A program made the position numbers and the translations under genes. From the NCBI GenBank assembly GCA_965232985.1, contig CBDDRC010000026.1:1-9410 (forward strand): 9,410 bases of DNA, written 5' to 3'. This document shows positions 1 to 6,887 of the stretch, piece after piece; position 1 is the first letter of the stretch; every line of letters starts with the position of its first letter. The DNA comes from JADFDG01 sp965232985. Lineage in GTDB: Bacteria > Pseudomonadota > Gammaproteobacteria > Pseudomonadales > JADFDG01. Under the pieces are notes generated by a model that saw only the letters and a program-made list of their open reading frames with translations, had not been told where the DNA came from and searched no databases.

Positions 1-173
1 ATGGCAATCCTATTGCGATCACCGCAAGTTTCGGCGTCGCCAGCTTTCCGGCGCCCGGCGTCGTAGATCTCAACGACCTGCTCAAGGCCGCAGACAAGGC
101 ACTGTATGCAGCAAAGGAATCCGGCCGCAACCGGGTGGTGACGGCGGCACAGATTTCTTCAGGCGCTAGCTGA
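1..173 (+). CDS. GGDEF-domain diguanylate cyclase, C-terminal fragment
   Basis: This is the 3' end of a gene that begins outside the window. The reading frame starts at base 3 and gives 56 residues before a TGA at 171-173. The segment ASFGVASFPA followed by LLKAADKALYAAKESGRNRV is the standard end of a GGDEF domain: the SxGva strand, then the helix A(D)xALYxAKxxGRN. Proteins of this family make cyclic di-GMP from two GTP. The GG(D/E)EF loop and any sensory domain lie upstream, so activity and input cannot be judged. The tail after the domain is short (about 10 residues), so GGDEF is the C-terminal domain. The stop codon lies inside the last codons of the opposite-strand cyclase that follows. 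Confidence 0.9.
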   Translation, partial: GNPIAITASFGVASFPAPGVVDLNDLLKAADKALYAAKESGRNRVVTAAQISSGAS

Positions 174-1346
174 ACCGACAATCTGATCCCGCCCCCCACT
201 TTTCGCCCGATAAAGATTCACGTCGGCCTGCCGCAATGCATCCTCGCCGTTGCCTCTGCGGCATTCCGCCAGTCCGACACTGACCGTCACCCGAAAGCGA
301 TGGCCTTCAAGATTGAACTCGTGGGCACGCATTTGTTCGAGAATGCGCCCGGCCACTTCCAGTGCCGCCTCCTGCGTTGTTTCCGGCAGGAGCACGCCGA
401 ACTCCTCGCCACCCAATCTGCCGACCACATCAATGTTGGCGCGCACACTATCACTGAGCAGCGCCGCAATATACTGTAAAACGAGATCCCCGATGTGGTG
501 CCCGTACTGGTCGTTGACTCTCTTGAAGTGATCGACATCGCACACCAATACACACAGTGGTCGGCCACTGCGACTGCGGCGCTGTACCTCCTCGTCAAGC
601 CGCTCGCTGAAGCGACGACGGTTGGCGACCATCGTCAGCGAGTCGGTGACTGCAAGCACCTGCAGCGCGGCACGCTGCGCCTCCAGCTGGTCAAGCTGGA
701 ACATCAGCAGGGCAAAAAAAGCCAGGAAACCCACAACCACAATCGCCCGCAGATGTATAGCCCACCACCAGGCAAGTTGTGTACTGTCGCCCACAAACAT
801 TGAGCGCGACAACAACGGTGCGTAGTCGATCCAGCCAAGCGCCATCAACAATTCGTTGCCGAGAAACACCATCAGACAAACCACGAATCCAGCGAGCACG
901 GCGCGGCGATCGAAAAACACCAGCCCAACCGCCAGCACACCCATGATCACAAAACCCATTGGCGTTGTGTAGATTCCATAGGCAACACCGAGCAGCATGT
1001 AGGCCAGCGCCAGGGAAACGGTGAGGGTAAACGTCAGCCAGGGCTTTTCCGTGTGCGAGGCGCGCACGCGCCAGCAATAGGCAGCCAGACTTGCGGCTAC
1101 AATCATCGCCACCTCAAGCCCATGCTGAACCCTGCCGAGCATGACTGCGTCGTAATACTGCCTGGCATCCGGATTCTGTTGCGCAACCCACTGAATCAGC
1201 CAGAAGCCCAGAAAAGCAATGAACGAAGCGGCAGCGGCGATCAGTCCGCGCATCCCTGGGCTGCGAGTATCAGTAGGCAAGAGACTGGGCAAGGGCATGG
1301 GTCGCAGAGGCATCCACAAATTTTTCAGGCACCGAAGATGCCACAT
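159..1346 (-). CDS. Membrane-bound GGDEF diguanylate cyclase
   Basis: This 395-residue protein has about six hydrophobic segments (roughly residues 34-54, 73-93, 104-125, 127-145, 147-170 and 197-216), then a short linker helix and a full C-terminal GGDEF domain (about 230-390). The domain shows DVDHFKRVND (270-279), the GHHIGD turn (282-287), the active-site loop GGEEF (312-316), SVGLA and LYRAKSGGRD near the end. All the usual catalytic and metal-binding positions are present, so it should make cyclic di-GMP from GTP at the inner membrane. The N-terminal membrane module resembles the general MASE-like sensors, but I cannot assign it to a named one. The inhibitory RxxD motif, expected five residues before GGEEF, reads ANID (303-306), so its arginine is missing. 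The start is uncertain. Met12, Met17 or Met32 (codon at 1251-1253) are alternatives, none with a strong ribosome-binding site, and the first hydrophobic segment begins only after Met32. The gene ends 15 bp inside the convergent GGDEF gene. Confidence 0.93.
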   Translation of the reverse strand: MWHLRCLKNLWMPLRPMPLPSLLPTDTRSPGMRGLIAAAASFIAFLGFWLIQWVAQQNPDARQYYDAVMLGRVQHGLEVAMIVAASLAAYCWRVRASHTEKPWLTFTLTVSLALAYMLLGVAYGIYTTPMGFVIMGVLAVGLVFFDRRAVLAGFVVCLMVFLGNELLMALGWIDYAPLLSRSMFVGDSTQLAWWWAIHLRAIVVVGFLAFFALLMFQLDQLEAQRAALQVLAVTDSLTMVANRRRFSERLDEEVQRRSRSGRPLCVLVCDVDHFKRVNDQYGHHIGDLVLQYIAALLSDSVRANIDVVGRLGGEEFGVLLPETTQEAALEVAGRILEQMRAHEFNLEGHRFRVTVSVGLAECRRGNGEDALRQADVNLYRAKSGGRDQIVGSASA

Positions 1347-1388
1347 CCACCCGACAATGCCAGCAAGCGCCGCCGAACTGCAATCTGT

Positions 1389-1397
1389 TGGTATATT
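1389..1397 (+). promoter_or_regulatory. Putative extended -10 promoter for the DedA gene
   Basis: TGG followed by TATATT (hexamer at 1392-1397) fits an extended -10 element (TGn plus five of six bases of TATAAT). No good -35 hexamer is seen at 17 bp, which is tolerated in extended -10 promoters. Transcription would start near 1404, giving a leader of only about 17 nt before the ATG at 1421. This argues against the upstream TTG at 1388 as the start of translation, because that codon overlaps the promoter element. Assigned by eye only. Confidence 0.45.
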
Positions 1398-1420
1398 CTC
1401 GCCACCATGAGCACCGCCAC

Positions 1421-2038
1421 ATGACGCCCATCGACTTCATCCTGCACATCGACGCTCACCTGGTAACGATGGTGCAGCAGTACGGCACCTGGATCTACGC
1501 AATCCTGTTTGTCATCGTATTCGTCGAAACCGGCCTTGTGGTCATGCCGTTACTGCCGGGCGACTCACTACTGTTTGCCGCTGGTGCCCTGGCCGCAACG
1601 GGTGCGCTCGACCCCTGGCTTGTCGCCCTGCTGGTGATGCTGGCCGCCTTCTGCGGCGATAACCTGAATTACTGGGCTGGCCGTACCCTCGGCCCGCGGG
1701 TGTTCAAACGCGACGACTCGCTGTTCTTCAAGCGCGCCTGGCTGGAACGCACCGAGCAGTACTACAACAAGTACGGTTCACTGACGGTGATCATCGCCCG
1801 CTTCGTGCCGATCGTGCGCACACTCGCGCCATTCGTGGCCGGCGTTGGTCGCATGCCCTATGGGCGCTACATCGGCTTCAGCGCGCTCGGTTCACTGCTG
1901 TGGGTCAGCGTTTGTGTCGGTGCCGGCTGGTTTTTCGGCAATCTGCCCTTGGTACGCGATCACTTCACGCTGGTGGTGCTCGGCATCATCTTCGCGTCGA
2001 TCCTCCCGGCCATCATCGCAGTGCTGCGCCGCCGGTAA
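1421..2038 (+). CDS. DedA-family inner-membrane protein (SNARE-associated/VTT domain)
   Basis: This is a 205-residue polytopic membrane protein, the usual size for the DedA family. Members are linked to flipping of undecaprenyl phosphate or phospholipid carriers, to membrane-potential maintenance and to drug or antimicrobial-peptide tolerance. Visible signatures are FVETGLVV (34-41), LPGDSLLFAAGALA (45-58), CGDNLNYWAGR (78-88), ARFVPIVRTLAPFVAGVGRM (126-145) and a C-terminal hydrophobic segment (about 182-202). Glu36, Asp48, Arg127 and Arg133 have exactly the spacing of the four charged residues reported as essential in E. coli YqjA (E39, D51, R130, R136), so the protein should be functional. 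I chose ATG 1421 because homologs start near (M)xxIDFILHIDxHL. The in-frame TTG at 1388 would add a charged stretch (YSRHHEHRH) unlike the family. There is no Shine-Dalgarno sequence. It is divergent from the cyclase and convergent with the RND gene (36 bp apart). The exact paralog (DedA, YqjA, YghB or another) is not resolved. Confidence 0.93.
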   Translation: MTPIDFILHIDAHLVTMVQQYGTWIYAILFVIVFVETGLVVMPLLPGDSLLFAAGALAATGALDPWLVALLVMLAAFCGDNLNYWAGRTLGPRVFKRDDSLFFKRAWLERTEQYYNKYGSLTVIIARFVPIVRTLAPFVAGVGRMPYGRYIGFSALGSLLWVSVCVGAGWFFGNLPLVRDHFTLVVLGIIFASILPAIIAVLRRR

Positions 2039-2074
2039 CGCACTGCCGGACGCCACACGAGCAACATGACATCT

Positions 2075-5000
2075 TCACTGCGCCACCCTTCTTGCCGCCA
2101 AACGCTCGCGCCAGCGCTCGATCAACCAATAAAACAACGGCACAAACAGTGTCGCGACGAATGTTGCTACCAACATGCCGCCGATAACCGCCGTACCAAT
2201 GGAGTGACGGCTTGCCGAACCGGCACCCGTTGCCAGCGCCAGCGGAATACAGCCGCAGACGAACGCAATTGACGTCATCATGATCGGCCGGAAACGTAAC
2301 CGCATGCCTTCGAGTGCTGCGGCTGCCGCATCCATGCCGTTGCGATAACGAATCGTTGCAAACTCGACAATCAGGATGGCGTTCTTCGCGGCCAAACCGA
2401 TCAGAGTCAACATACCCACCTGAAAGTACACGTCGTTGGCCAGTTGCGGAGGTGGTGGGCCACCCGGGTTGTTCAGGACAGTCATTCCGAACAACCAGGC
2501 GCCCATGTCGAAAAAGTTACGCGCATACACGGCAATAACAGCTCCCAACAATGCGAAGGGTACCGCCGTAATCACCGCCAATGGCATCACCCAGCGCTCA
2601 TACTGGGCAGCCATGATCAGAAACACCATCAACAAACCCAACAGATACATCAGCGGCGCAGAGTTTCCGGCGCGTATCTCGTGATACGCCGCACCGGTCC
2701 AGCCAAACGAATAGTTGTCCCCGGCAGCGTGCTGTACTGCTTCTTCCATTGCCTTTATCGCAGCACCGGAGCTCACCCCAGGCAAGGGCGCGCCCATCAC
2801 CCGCGCACCGGTAAACATGTTCAGGCGCTCAATCAATTCCGGGCCGGAAACCCGGGTGATCGTTACCACCGACTCAACCGGGACAGCACTGCCGTTTGCC
2901 GTTTTTACGTAGATATAGCGCAGATCCTCGGGTTTTGAACGGTAGTGCTCATCGGCCTGAATGGTGACGCGAAACGGGCGGCCACCGAGCGTAAAGTCAT
3001 TGACGTACAAGGCACCAAAGGTCGACTGCAAGGTGGCGTACAACTCATCCAGCCGGATACCCAGCACCTTCGCCTTTTCAATATCCACGTCGGCACGATA
3101 CTGCGGCACACTGGCGTCGATAGTCGAACGGACACTGGCAAAAATATCCTTGCGCTGTGACGCCTCGGCCACAACCTTGTTGACCACCTCGGCCAGCGCC
3201 GCCGTATCGGTATCGCCATGCTGCAGGACATACAACTCAAATCCGCCAGTAACAGAAATTCCCATGATCGGTGGCGGGTTCAGGAAAAAAACAAACCCCT
3301 CGCGATTACTCATCATCTTGCCCATAAGGGAGCCAACGATGGTTCGTGCGTCCTGATCCGGGCGCGTACGCTCGCTCCAGTCCTTCAGCGGGATAAACAT
3401 GATGCCGGTGCTGGTTTTCAGTGAGTTGCTCAGAAAATCGTAGCCGGTAAACGCGACGACGTGGTTGATTGTGTCTTCCTGCAGCAACAGGCTTGTCACG
3501 TCGTCACTGACTGCGCGCGTACGATCCAGCGAAGACGCTGCCGGCAGGATGGGGGCTGCCATCACCCAGCCGACATCCTCTTCAGGCACCAGCGCGCCAG
3601 GCAATTTCCACAACAAAAACACAGCGGTAGCCGTGAGGATGACGAACATCGAAACACCAATGGCCGCACGCCGCATCAGCCAGCCAGATCCCCGCACAAA
3701 TCGATCGCGCAGGCGATCAAAACGACGATTGAACCCCTCGAAAAAGGCATTGGGCTTGCGATTCACATGTTCAGCATCCAGCAGCAACCCTGACAAGGCC
3801 GGCGTCAGCGTCAGCGCGACGATGCCGGAAATCACCACCGACACCGCAATGGTGATGGCAAACTGCGCATACATCACCCCGGTAAGCCCCGCCAGAAAGC
3901 CGACCGGAATGAACACTGCGCACAACACCAGCACGATAGCGACAATCGGGCTGGCCACTTCTTCCATTGTCTGGATAGCCGCTTCCTTCGCACTCTTGCC
4001 CTGCTCACGCATGATGCGTTCGATGTTTTCCAGCACAACGATGGCATCATCGACAACGATCCCGATCGACAACACCATGGCGAACAGTGTCAACAGATTG
4101 ATGGAAAAACCCATCAGATAAAGACCGGCAAACGTACCGATAATAGACACCGGGATCGCCAGCACCGGAATCAGGGTCGCCCGCCAGCTCTGGAGGAACA
4201 GGTAAACCACCAGAACCACCAGCAGCAATGCTTCGGCAAAAGTCTTCAAAACCTCCTTGATCGACACCCGCACAAACATCGAGGTGTCAAAGGGAATACT
4301 CCAGACCAGGCCGCTGGGGAATTTTTTCTCCAGGCCCTTCAACACCCGATTGATTTCATCCGATGTCGCCATCGCATTGGCGCCAGGTGCCAGAAAAATA
4401 CCGATGCCAACACCGGTCTTGCCATCGTAGGTGGCGTTCAGGGAATAATCCTGTGCACCCAGTTCAATCCGGGCAACATCCCGCAAACGCAAGGCACCGC
4501 CCTGCGAATTGGCGCGCAGAATAATGTTGCCGAATTCTTCCGGCGTGGTGTAACGGCCTCGCGTGGTGATGTTGTAGGTGAACGGCGCATCAAGGCTCAT
4601 TGGCTCCTGGCCGATCGCCCCTGCCGCATATTGCGCGTTCTGCTCACGAATTGAATTCGCCACATCCATGGGCGACAAGCCAAACCGCACCAGTTGCTCC
4701 GGGCGCAACCAGACACGCATCGAATAATCGCGCGCGCCGAACAACATCGCCTCGCCAACCCCCGGAACACGCTTTAGCTCATCAACCACATTAAACAGCG
4801 CGTAGTTGGAAACGAAGACCGGATCACGCGTGCCGTCTGGCGAATAGATGAAAACTGCCATCAGGATGGCGCTGGAGCGCTTCTTGACCGTAACGCCCAG
4901 CCGCCGTGTTTCTTCGGGCAGTTTCGCCATCGCCGCTTGCACGCGGTTATTGACGTCGATAGTGGCCTGATCAGGATCGGTGCCGACATCAAACGTCACC

Positions 5001-5272
5001 GACAACACCATCTGGCCGTTGGCATTCGAGCTTTTCAGATAGAGCATGTTCTCGACGCCGTTCACCGCCTGTTCGAGCGGTGCCGCCACCGTGTTGGCAA
5101 TGGTGTCTGCGCTCGCACCGGGCAACAGTGCCGTGACATTGACTTCCGGCGGCACGATGGCCGGATACTGTTCGATCGGCAGTTCACGCATGGCGGCCAA
5201 GCCAGCCACGACAATGACAATCGCGATAACCGATGCAAGCACCGGGCGCTCAATGAACGTACGGATGTTCAT
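2075..5272 (-). CDS. RND (HAE1) multidrug efflux pump, inner-membrane permease
   Basis: This 1065-residue proton-driven antiporter would form the trimeric inner-membrane part of a tripartite efflux pump exporting drugs, solvents, dyes or metabolites from the periplasm and membrane. It opens with the typical FIERPVLASVIAIVIVVAGLAA (TM1) and LPIEQYPAIVPPEV. The RND duplication is clear, with TM clusters at about 340-500 and 535-555/872-1050 separated by two large periplasmic loops. Proton-relay residues are present: Asp408-Asp409 in GIVVDDAIVV, Lys963 in AAKNAILIVEFA and Arg995 in RPIMMTS, matching AcrB D407, D408, K940 and R971. The N-terminal half resembles MexF/CmeB-type pumps (ANIREQN-like segment at 205-212, FGARDYSMRVWL at 178-189). 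An extra loop of about 20 residues with PGGPPPP (936-942) lies between TM9 and TM10. The ATG is preceded by GGGA at 8 nt spacing and starts 3 nt after the adaptor stop, so the two are almost certainly co-transcribed and translationally coupled. The substrate cannot be predicted. Confidence 0.97.
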   Translation of the reverse strand: MNIRTFIERPVLASVIAIVIVVAGLAAMRELPIEQYPAIVPPEVNVTALLPGASADTIANTVAAPLEQAVNGVENMLYLKSSNANGQMVLSVTFDVGTDPDQATIDVNNRVQAAMAKLPEETRRLGVTVKKRSSAILMAVFIYSPDGTRDPVFVSNYALFNVVDELKRVPGVGEAMLFGARDYSMRVWLRPEQLVRFGLSPMDVANSIREQNAQYAAGAIGQEPMSLDAPFTYNITTRGRYTTPEEFGNIILRANSQGGALRLRDVARIELGAQDYSLNATYDGKTGVGIGIFLAPGANAMATSDEINRVLKGLEKKFPSGLVWSIPFDTSMFVRVSIKEVLKTFAEALLLVVLVVYLFLQSWRATLIPVLAIPVSIIGTFAGLYLMGFSINLLTLFAMVLSIGIVVDDAIVVLENIERIMREQGKSAKEAAIQTMEEVASPIVAIVLVLCAVFIPVGFLAGLTGVMYAQFAITIAVSVVISGIVALTLTPALSGLLLDAEHVNRKPNAFFEGFNRRFDRLRDRFVRGSGWLMRRAAIGVSMFVILTATAVFLLWKLPGALVPEEDVGWVMAAPILPAASSLDRTRAVSDDVTSLLLQEDTINHVVAFTGYDFLSNSLKTSTGIMFIPLKDWSERTRPDQDARTIVGSLMGKMMSNREGFVFFLNPPPIMGISVTGGFELYVLQHGDTDTAALAEVVNKVVAEASQRKDIFASVRSTIDASVPQYRADVDIEKAKVLGIRLDELYATLQSTFGALYVNDFTLGGRPFRVTIQADEHYRSKPEDLRYIYVKTANGSAVPVESVVTITRVSGPELIERLNMFTGARVMGAPLPGVSSGAAIKAMEEAVQHAAGDNYSFGWTGAAYHEIRAGNSAPLMYLLGLLMVFLIMAAQYERWVMPLAVITAVPFALLGAVIAVYARNFFDMGAWLFGMTVLNNPGGPPPPQLANDVYFQVGMLTLIGLAAKNAILIVEFATIRYRNGMDAAAAALEGMRLRFRPIMMTSIAFVCGCIPLALATGAGSASRHSIGTAVIGGMLVATFVATLFVPLFYWLIERWRERLAARRVAQ

Positions 5273-5275
5273 TGC

Positions 5276-6481
5276 TTATTTCCCAGCTGTTTTTCGCGCG
5301 GCATTTTGCAGCGCGTTTTGTGCCTGAGGCGGCGCGGCGGCTGGCGCTGGCATGACATCCACAGCACCGCCCGGCTGCACTTTCATTAGGTTGTCGATGA
5401 TCACCCTGTCGCCAACAACCAATCCCGATTCAACGGCACGGCCACCCGCCACCGGCAGGCCCAACGCGATCGGCCGGATTTCCGCCTTGTTTTCCTTGTC
5501 GACCACATACACAAAAGCGCCCTGCGGCCCTTGCTGTACGGCTTTTTCAGGCACAATGATTGCGTTTTTCAACACATAGCCGGCCAGCACGACCCGCACA
5601 AACTGCCCTGGCAACAGTTCCAGATTCGGGTTAGCAAACTGCGCGCGCCCCAGCAGCGTGCCGGTACGGGGATCAAGCACGACATCAAGGTATTCAACTT
5701 TCCCGACGTGCGCATAGGATTCACCACTGCCCGTCAGCAGTTGCGCTACGCCACCGCCACGGCGCGGCCCGAGCAGACGACCGGAAGACATCAAAGCACG
5801 CATACGCAGGTTGTCACTTTCAGAAACCGAAAAATCAACCACTGCCGGATCCATCTGGGTAATGGTCGTCAGCAGACTGTCGTCCTTTGCCGGCGACACA
5901 TAACTGCCTTCTGGCTTCGTTTCAATGCTGGTGATGCCCGAAACCGGTGCCGTAACACGTGTGTAGCCAAGATCAATCGCCCGGCGATCTGCATCCGCCT
6001 GGGCGCGCGCCAACGCTGCACGCGCCTGATCGCGCTGACTGACCGCCATGTCGCGGTCGCGGGTACTGATAACGCCTTTCGTGAAAACTTCTTCGGCACG
6101 TGTTGCATCACGCTCCGCCTGCTCTGCAGCGGCGCGGGCCTGTGCCAGTTGCGCATTTGCCGCGCCGGCTTCTGCACGCATCGACGCAGGATCAATCACA
6201 AACAACAGATCGCCACGATTGACGCGTGCACCCTCGGTGTAGGCCCGCTGCTGCAGGATGCCACTGACGCGTGCACGCACCTCAACCTGTCGGGATTCGG
6301 AAACACGACCCGCGTAGGTAAACGTCATCGGCACATTGACAGTTTTGACTTCCAGCACTGAAACCGGCGGTGGCGGCATCGACCAGCCACCACCATCGCC
6401 ACAGGCGGCCAGCAATCCCGCCAGACAACCGAGCACGAATGCAGGAAGCACACGAATAAAAACAGGATGCGCACACGTCAT
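5276..6481 (-). CDS. RND efflux periplasmic adaptor (membrane fusion) lipoprotein
   Basis: This 401-residue adaptor (AcrA/MexE family) links the RND pump encoded downstream to an outer-membrane channel. From ATG 6481, residues 1-27 form a lipoprotein signal peptide: a hydrophobic core FIRVLPAFVLGCLAGL, then the lipobox LAAC with lipidated Cys27. A barrel-sandwich (lipoyl-like) half follows at about 55-98 (VRARVSGILQ, EGARVNRGDLLFVID). The alpha-helical hairpin is at about 100-172, rich in Ala, Arg and Gln, with its tip around 128-139. The second lipoyl half is at 173-195 (YTRVTAPVSGITS), then the beta-barrel (about 205-300, DPRTGTLLGRAQFANPNLELLPGQFVRV) and the membrane-proximal domain (305-375). 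The tail is Ala/Pro/Gln-rich. The tip segment R128-x10-S139 keeps the outer Arg and Ser of the TolC-contact motif RLxxLxxxxxxS but has Ala and Val in place of the two Leu. A longer frame opens at 6568, but Met at 6481 gives the signal peptide at the N-terminus and has GCAGG 7 nt upstream. The pump gene follows after 3 nt. Confidence 0.95.
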   Translation of the reverse strand: MTCAHPVFIRVLPAFVLGCLAGLLAACGDGGGWSMPPPPVSVLEVKTVNVPMTFTYAGRVSESRQVEVRARVSGILQQRAYTEGARVNRGDLLFVIDPASMRAEAGAANAQLAQARAAAEQAERDATRAEEVFTKGVISTRDRDMAVSQRDQARAALARAQADADRRAIDLGYTRVTAPVSGITSIETKPEGSYVSPAKDDSLLTTITQMDPAVVDFSVSESDNLRMRALMSSGRLLGPRRGGGVAQLLTGSGESYAHVGKVEYLDVVLDPRTGTLLGRAQFANPNLELLPGQFVRVVLAGYVLKNAIIVPEKAVQQGPQGAFVYVVDKENKAEIRPIALGLPVAGGRAVESGLVVGDRVIIDNLMKVQPGGAVDVMPAPAAAPPQAQNALQNAARKTAGK

Positions 6482-6488
6482 CGAAGAA

Positions 6489-6493
6489 CCTGC
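6489..6493 (-). promoter_or_regulatory. Ribosome-binding site deciding the adaptor start
   Basis: On the minus strand GCAGG lies 7 nt before the ATG at 6481. Together with the lipoprotein signal that begins exactly at this Met, it favours 6481 over the more distal in-frame ATG at 6568, whose extra 29 residues (Cys/Arg-rich) would bury the signal peptide. Confidence 0.6.
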
Positions 6494-6566
6494 AATTCTC
6501 AGAGAAATAAAGGGGGAAATGTCGCGCCAAAAGTTACCACATGCAGAGCACCGCGCACGGCCGCAC

Positions 6567-6606
6567 ACAATACTTGACCCTTTTAGTCGGTTGGGAGGGG
6601 TATTGT
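6567..6606. repeat. 7-bp inverted repeat around the efflux promoter
   Basis: ACAATAC at 6567-6573 and its exact complement GTATTGT at 6600-6606 are separated by 26 bp, with centres 33 bp apart (about three helical turns). The right arm overlaps the putative -35 hexamer and the left arm lies at the expected transcription start. It could be a pair of operator half-sites, or chance: a 7-bp match in a stretch this size is not rare. Confidence 0.35.
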
Positions 6607-6609
6607 AAA
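6580..6609 (-). promoter_or_regulatory. Putative sigma70 promoter of the efflux operon
   Basis: Read on the minus strand, TTTACA (6604-6609, five of six to TTGACA), an 18-bp spacer and TAAAAG (6580-6585, four of six to TATAAT) form a plausible promoter. It would start transcription near 6573 and leave a leader of about 90 nt before the adaptor ATG at 6481. A 7-bp inverted repeat brackets this promoter (see separate entry). Assigned by eye and moderately weak. Confidence 0.35.
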
Positions 6610-6650
6610 GAAAGGGCTTGCCGGACAGTCACGCCAACTGCCGTTCGCCA

Positions 6651-6688
6651 AACAAAAACGCCGCAGACCACTGGGCTCTACGGCGTTT
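6651..6688 (-). terminator. Rho-independent terminator of tRNA-Ser
   Basis: On the minus strand, AAACGCCG (6681-6688) pairs perfectly with CGGCGTTT (6656-6663). The 17 nt between them can fold further (AGAgCC with GGTCT around a CAGT loop), giving a nearly continuous stem. The 3' arm runs directly into TTTTTGTTT, the uridine tract. It begins 8 nt after the encoded CCA of the tRNA, so it terminates the tRNA transcript and insulates it from the efflux operon downstream on the same strand. Confidence 0.85.
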
Positions 6689-6696
6689 CGTCAAAT

Positions 6697-6786
6697 TGGC
6701 GGAGAGGGAGGGATTTGAACCCTCGGTGCACTTGCGCACACTCCAGTTTTCGAGACTGGCCCGATCGACCGCTCCGGCACCTCTCC
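6697..6786 (-). tRNA. tRNA-Ser (anticodon CGA)
   Basis: The 90-nt sequence folds as a class II tRNA. The acceptor stem is GGAGAGG/CCTCTCC with discriminator G and an encoded CCA (6697-6699). The D-arm has stem CCG/CGG and GG in the loop. The anticodon stem is CCAGT/ACTGG with loop CTCGAAA (anticodon CGA at 6750-6752). A long variable arm GTGTGC-GCAA-GTGCAC follows, then the T-arm GAGGG-TTCAAAT-CCCTC. The long variable arm and the CGA anticodon identify serine, reading UCG codons. It is a stand-alone tRNA with its own terminator. No integrase or duplicated 3' end is seen nearby, so there is no sign that it serves as an attachment site. Confidence 0.97.
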
Positions 6787-6826
6787 TGAGGGTCTGCGCA
6801 CAACACAAGGCCAGCGCGGGGGCGCC

Positions 6827-6854
6827 ATGATAACCGAAACTCCATCGCTGTGGA
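6827..6854 (-). promoter_or_regulatory. Putative promoter of tRNA-Ser
   Basis: On the minus strand, TCCACA (6849-6854, four of six to TTGACA), a 16-bp spacer and TATCAT (6827-6832, five of six to TATAAT) precede the tRNA by about 34 nt of leader. The base run just after the -10 is very GC-rich (GGCGCCCCCGCGC), the discriminator type typical of stringently controlled stable-RNA promoters. Assigned by eye. Confidence 0.5.
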
Positions 6855-6887
6855 CTTCAGGATGCGTAAAGCTCCCGCCTCCGGGGT

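Noticed and set aside
1388..1420. TTG at 1388 as the start of the DedA gene, adding 11 residues
   Set aside because: The extension (VYSRHHEHRH) does not match the family's N-terminus and overlaps the extended -10 element.
2039..2074. A terminator in the 36-bp gap between the DedA and RND genes
   Set aside because: No stem followed by a uridine tract is visible on either strand.
3465..4121. A 218-residue open frame on + inside the RND gene
   Set aside because: It is antisense to a strongly conserved part of the pump (TM2-TM6). Its composition is Ser/Thr/Arg-rich without any recognisable domain, as expected for a complementary-strand shadow in GC-rich DNA.
5531..6361. A 276-residue open frame on + opposite the adaptor gene
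   Set aside because: The protein is rich in His, Arg, Gln and Cys with no domain, and it mirrors the adaptor's codons. The adaptor on the other strand has all family domains.
6482..6568. ATG at 6568 as the start of the adaptor gene, adding 29 residues
   Set aside because: It would place a Cys/Arg-rich stretch before the lipoprotein signal peptide. The Met at 6481 begins the signal and has its own ribosome-binding site.
6697..6786. tRNA-Ser as an integration site of a genomic island
   Set aside because: No integrase, no copy of the tRNA 3' end and no change in base composition is seen on either side within the window.
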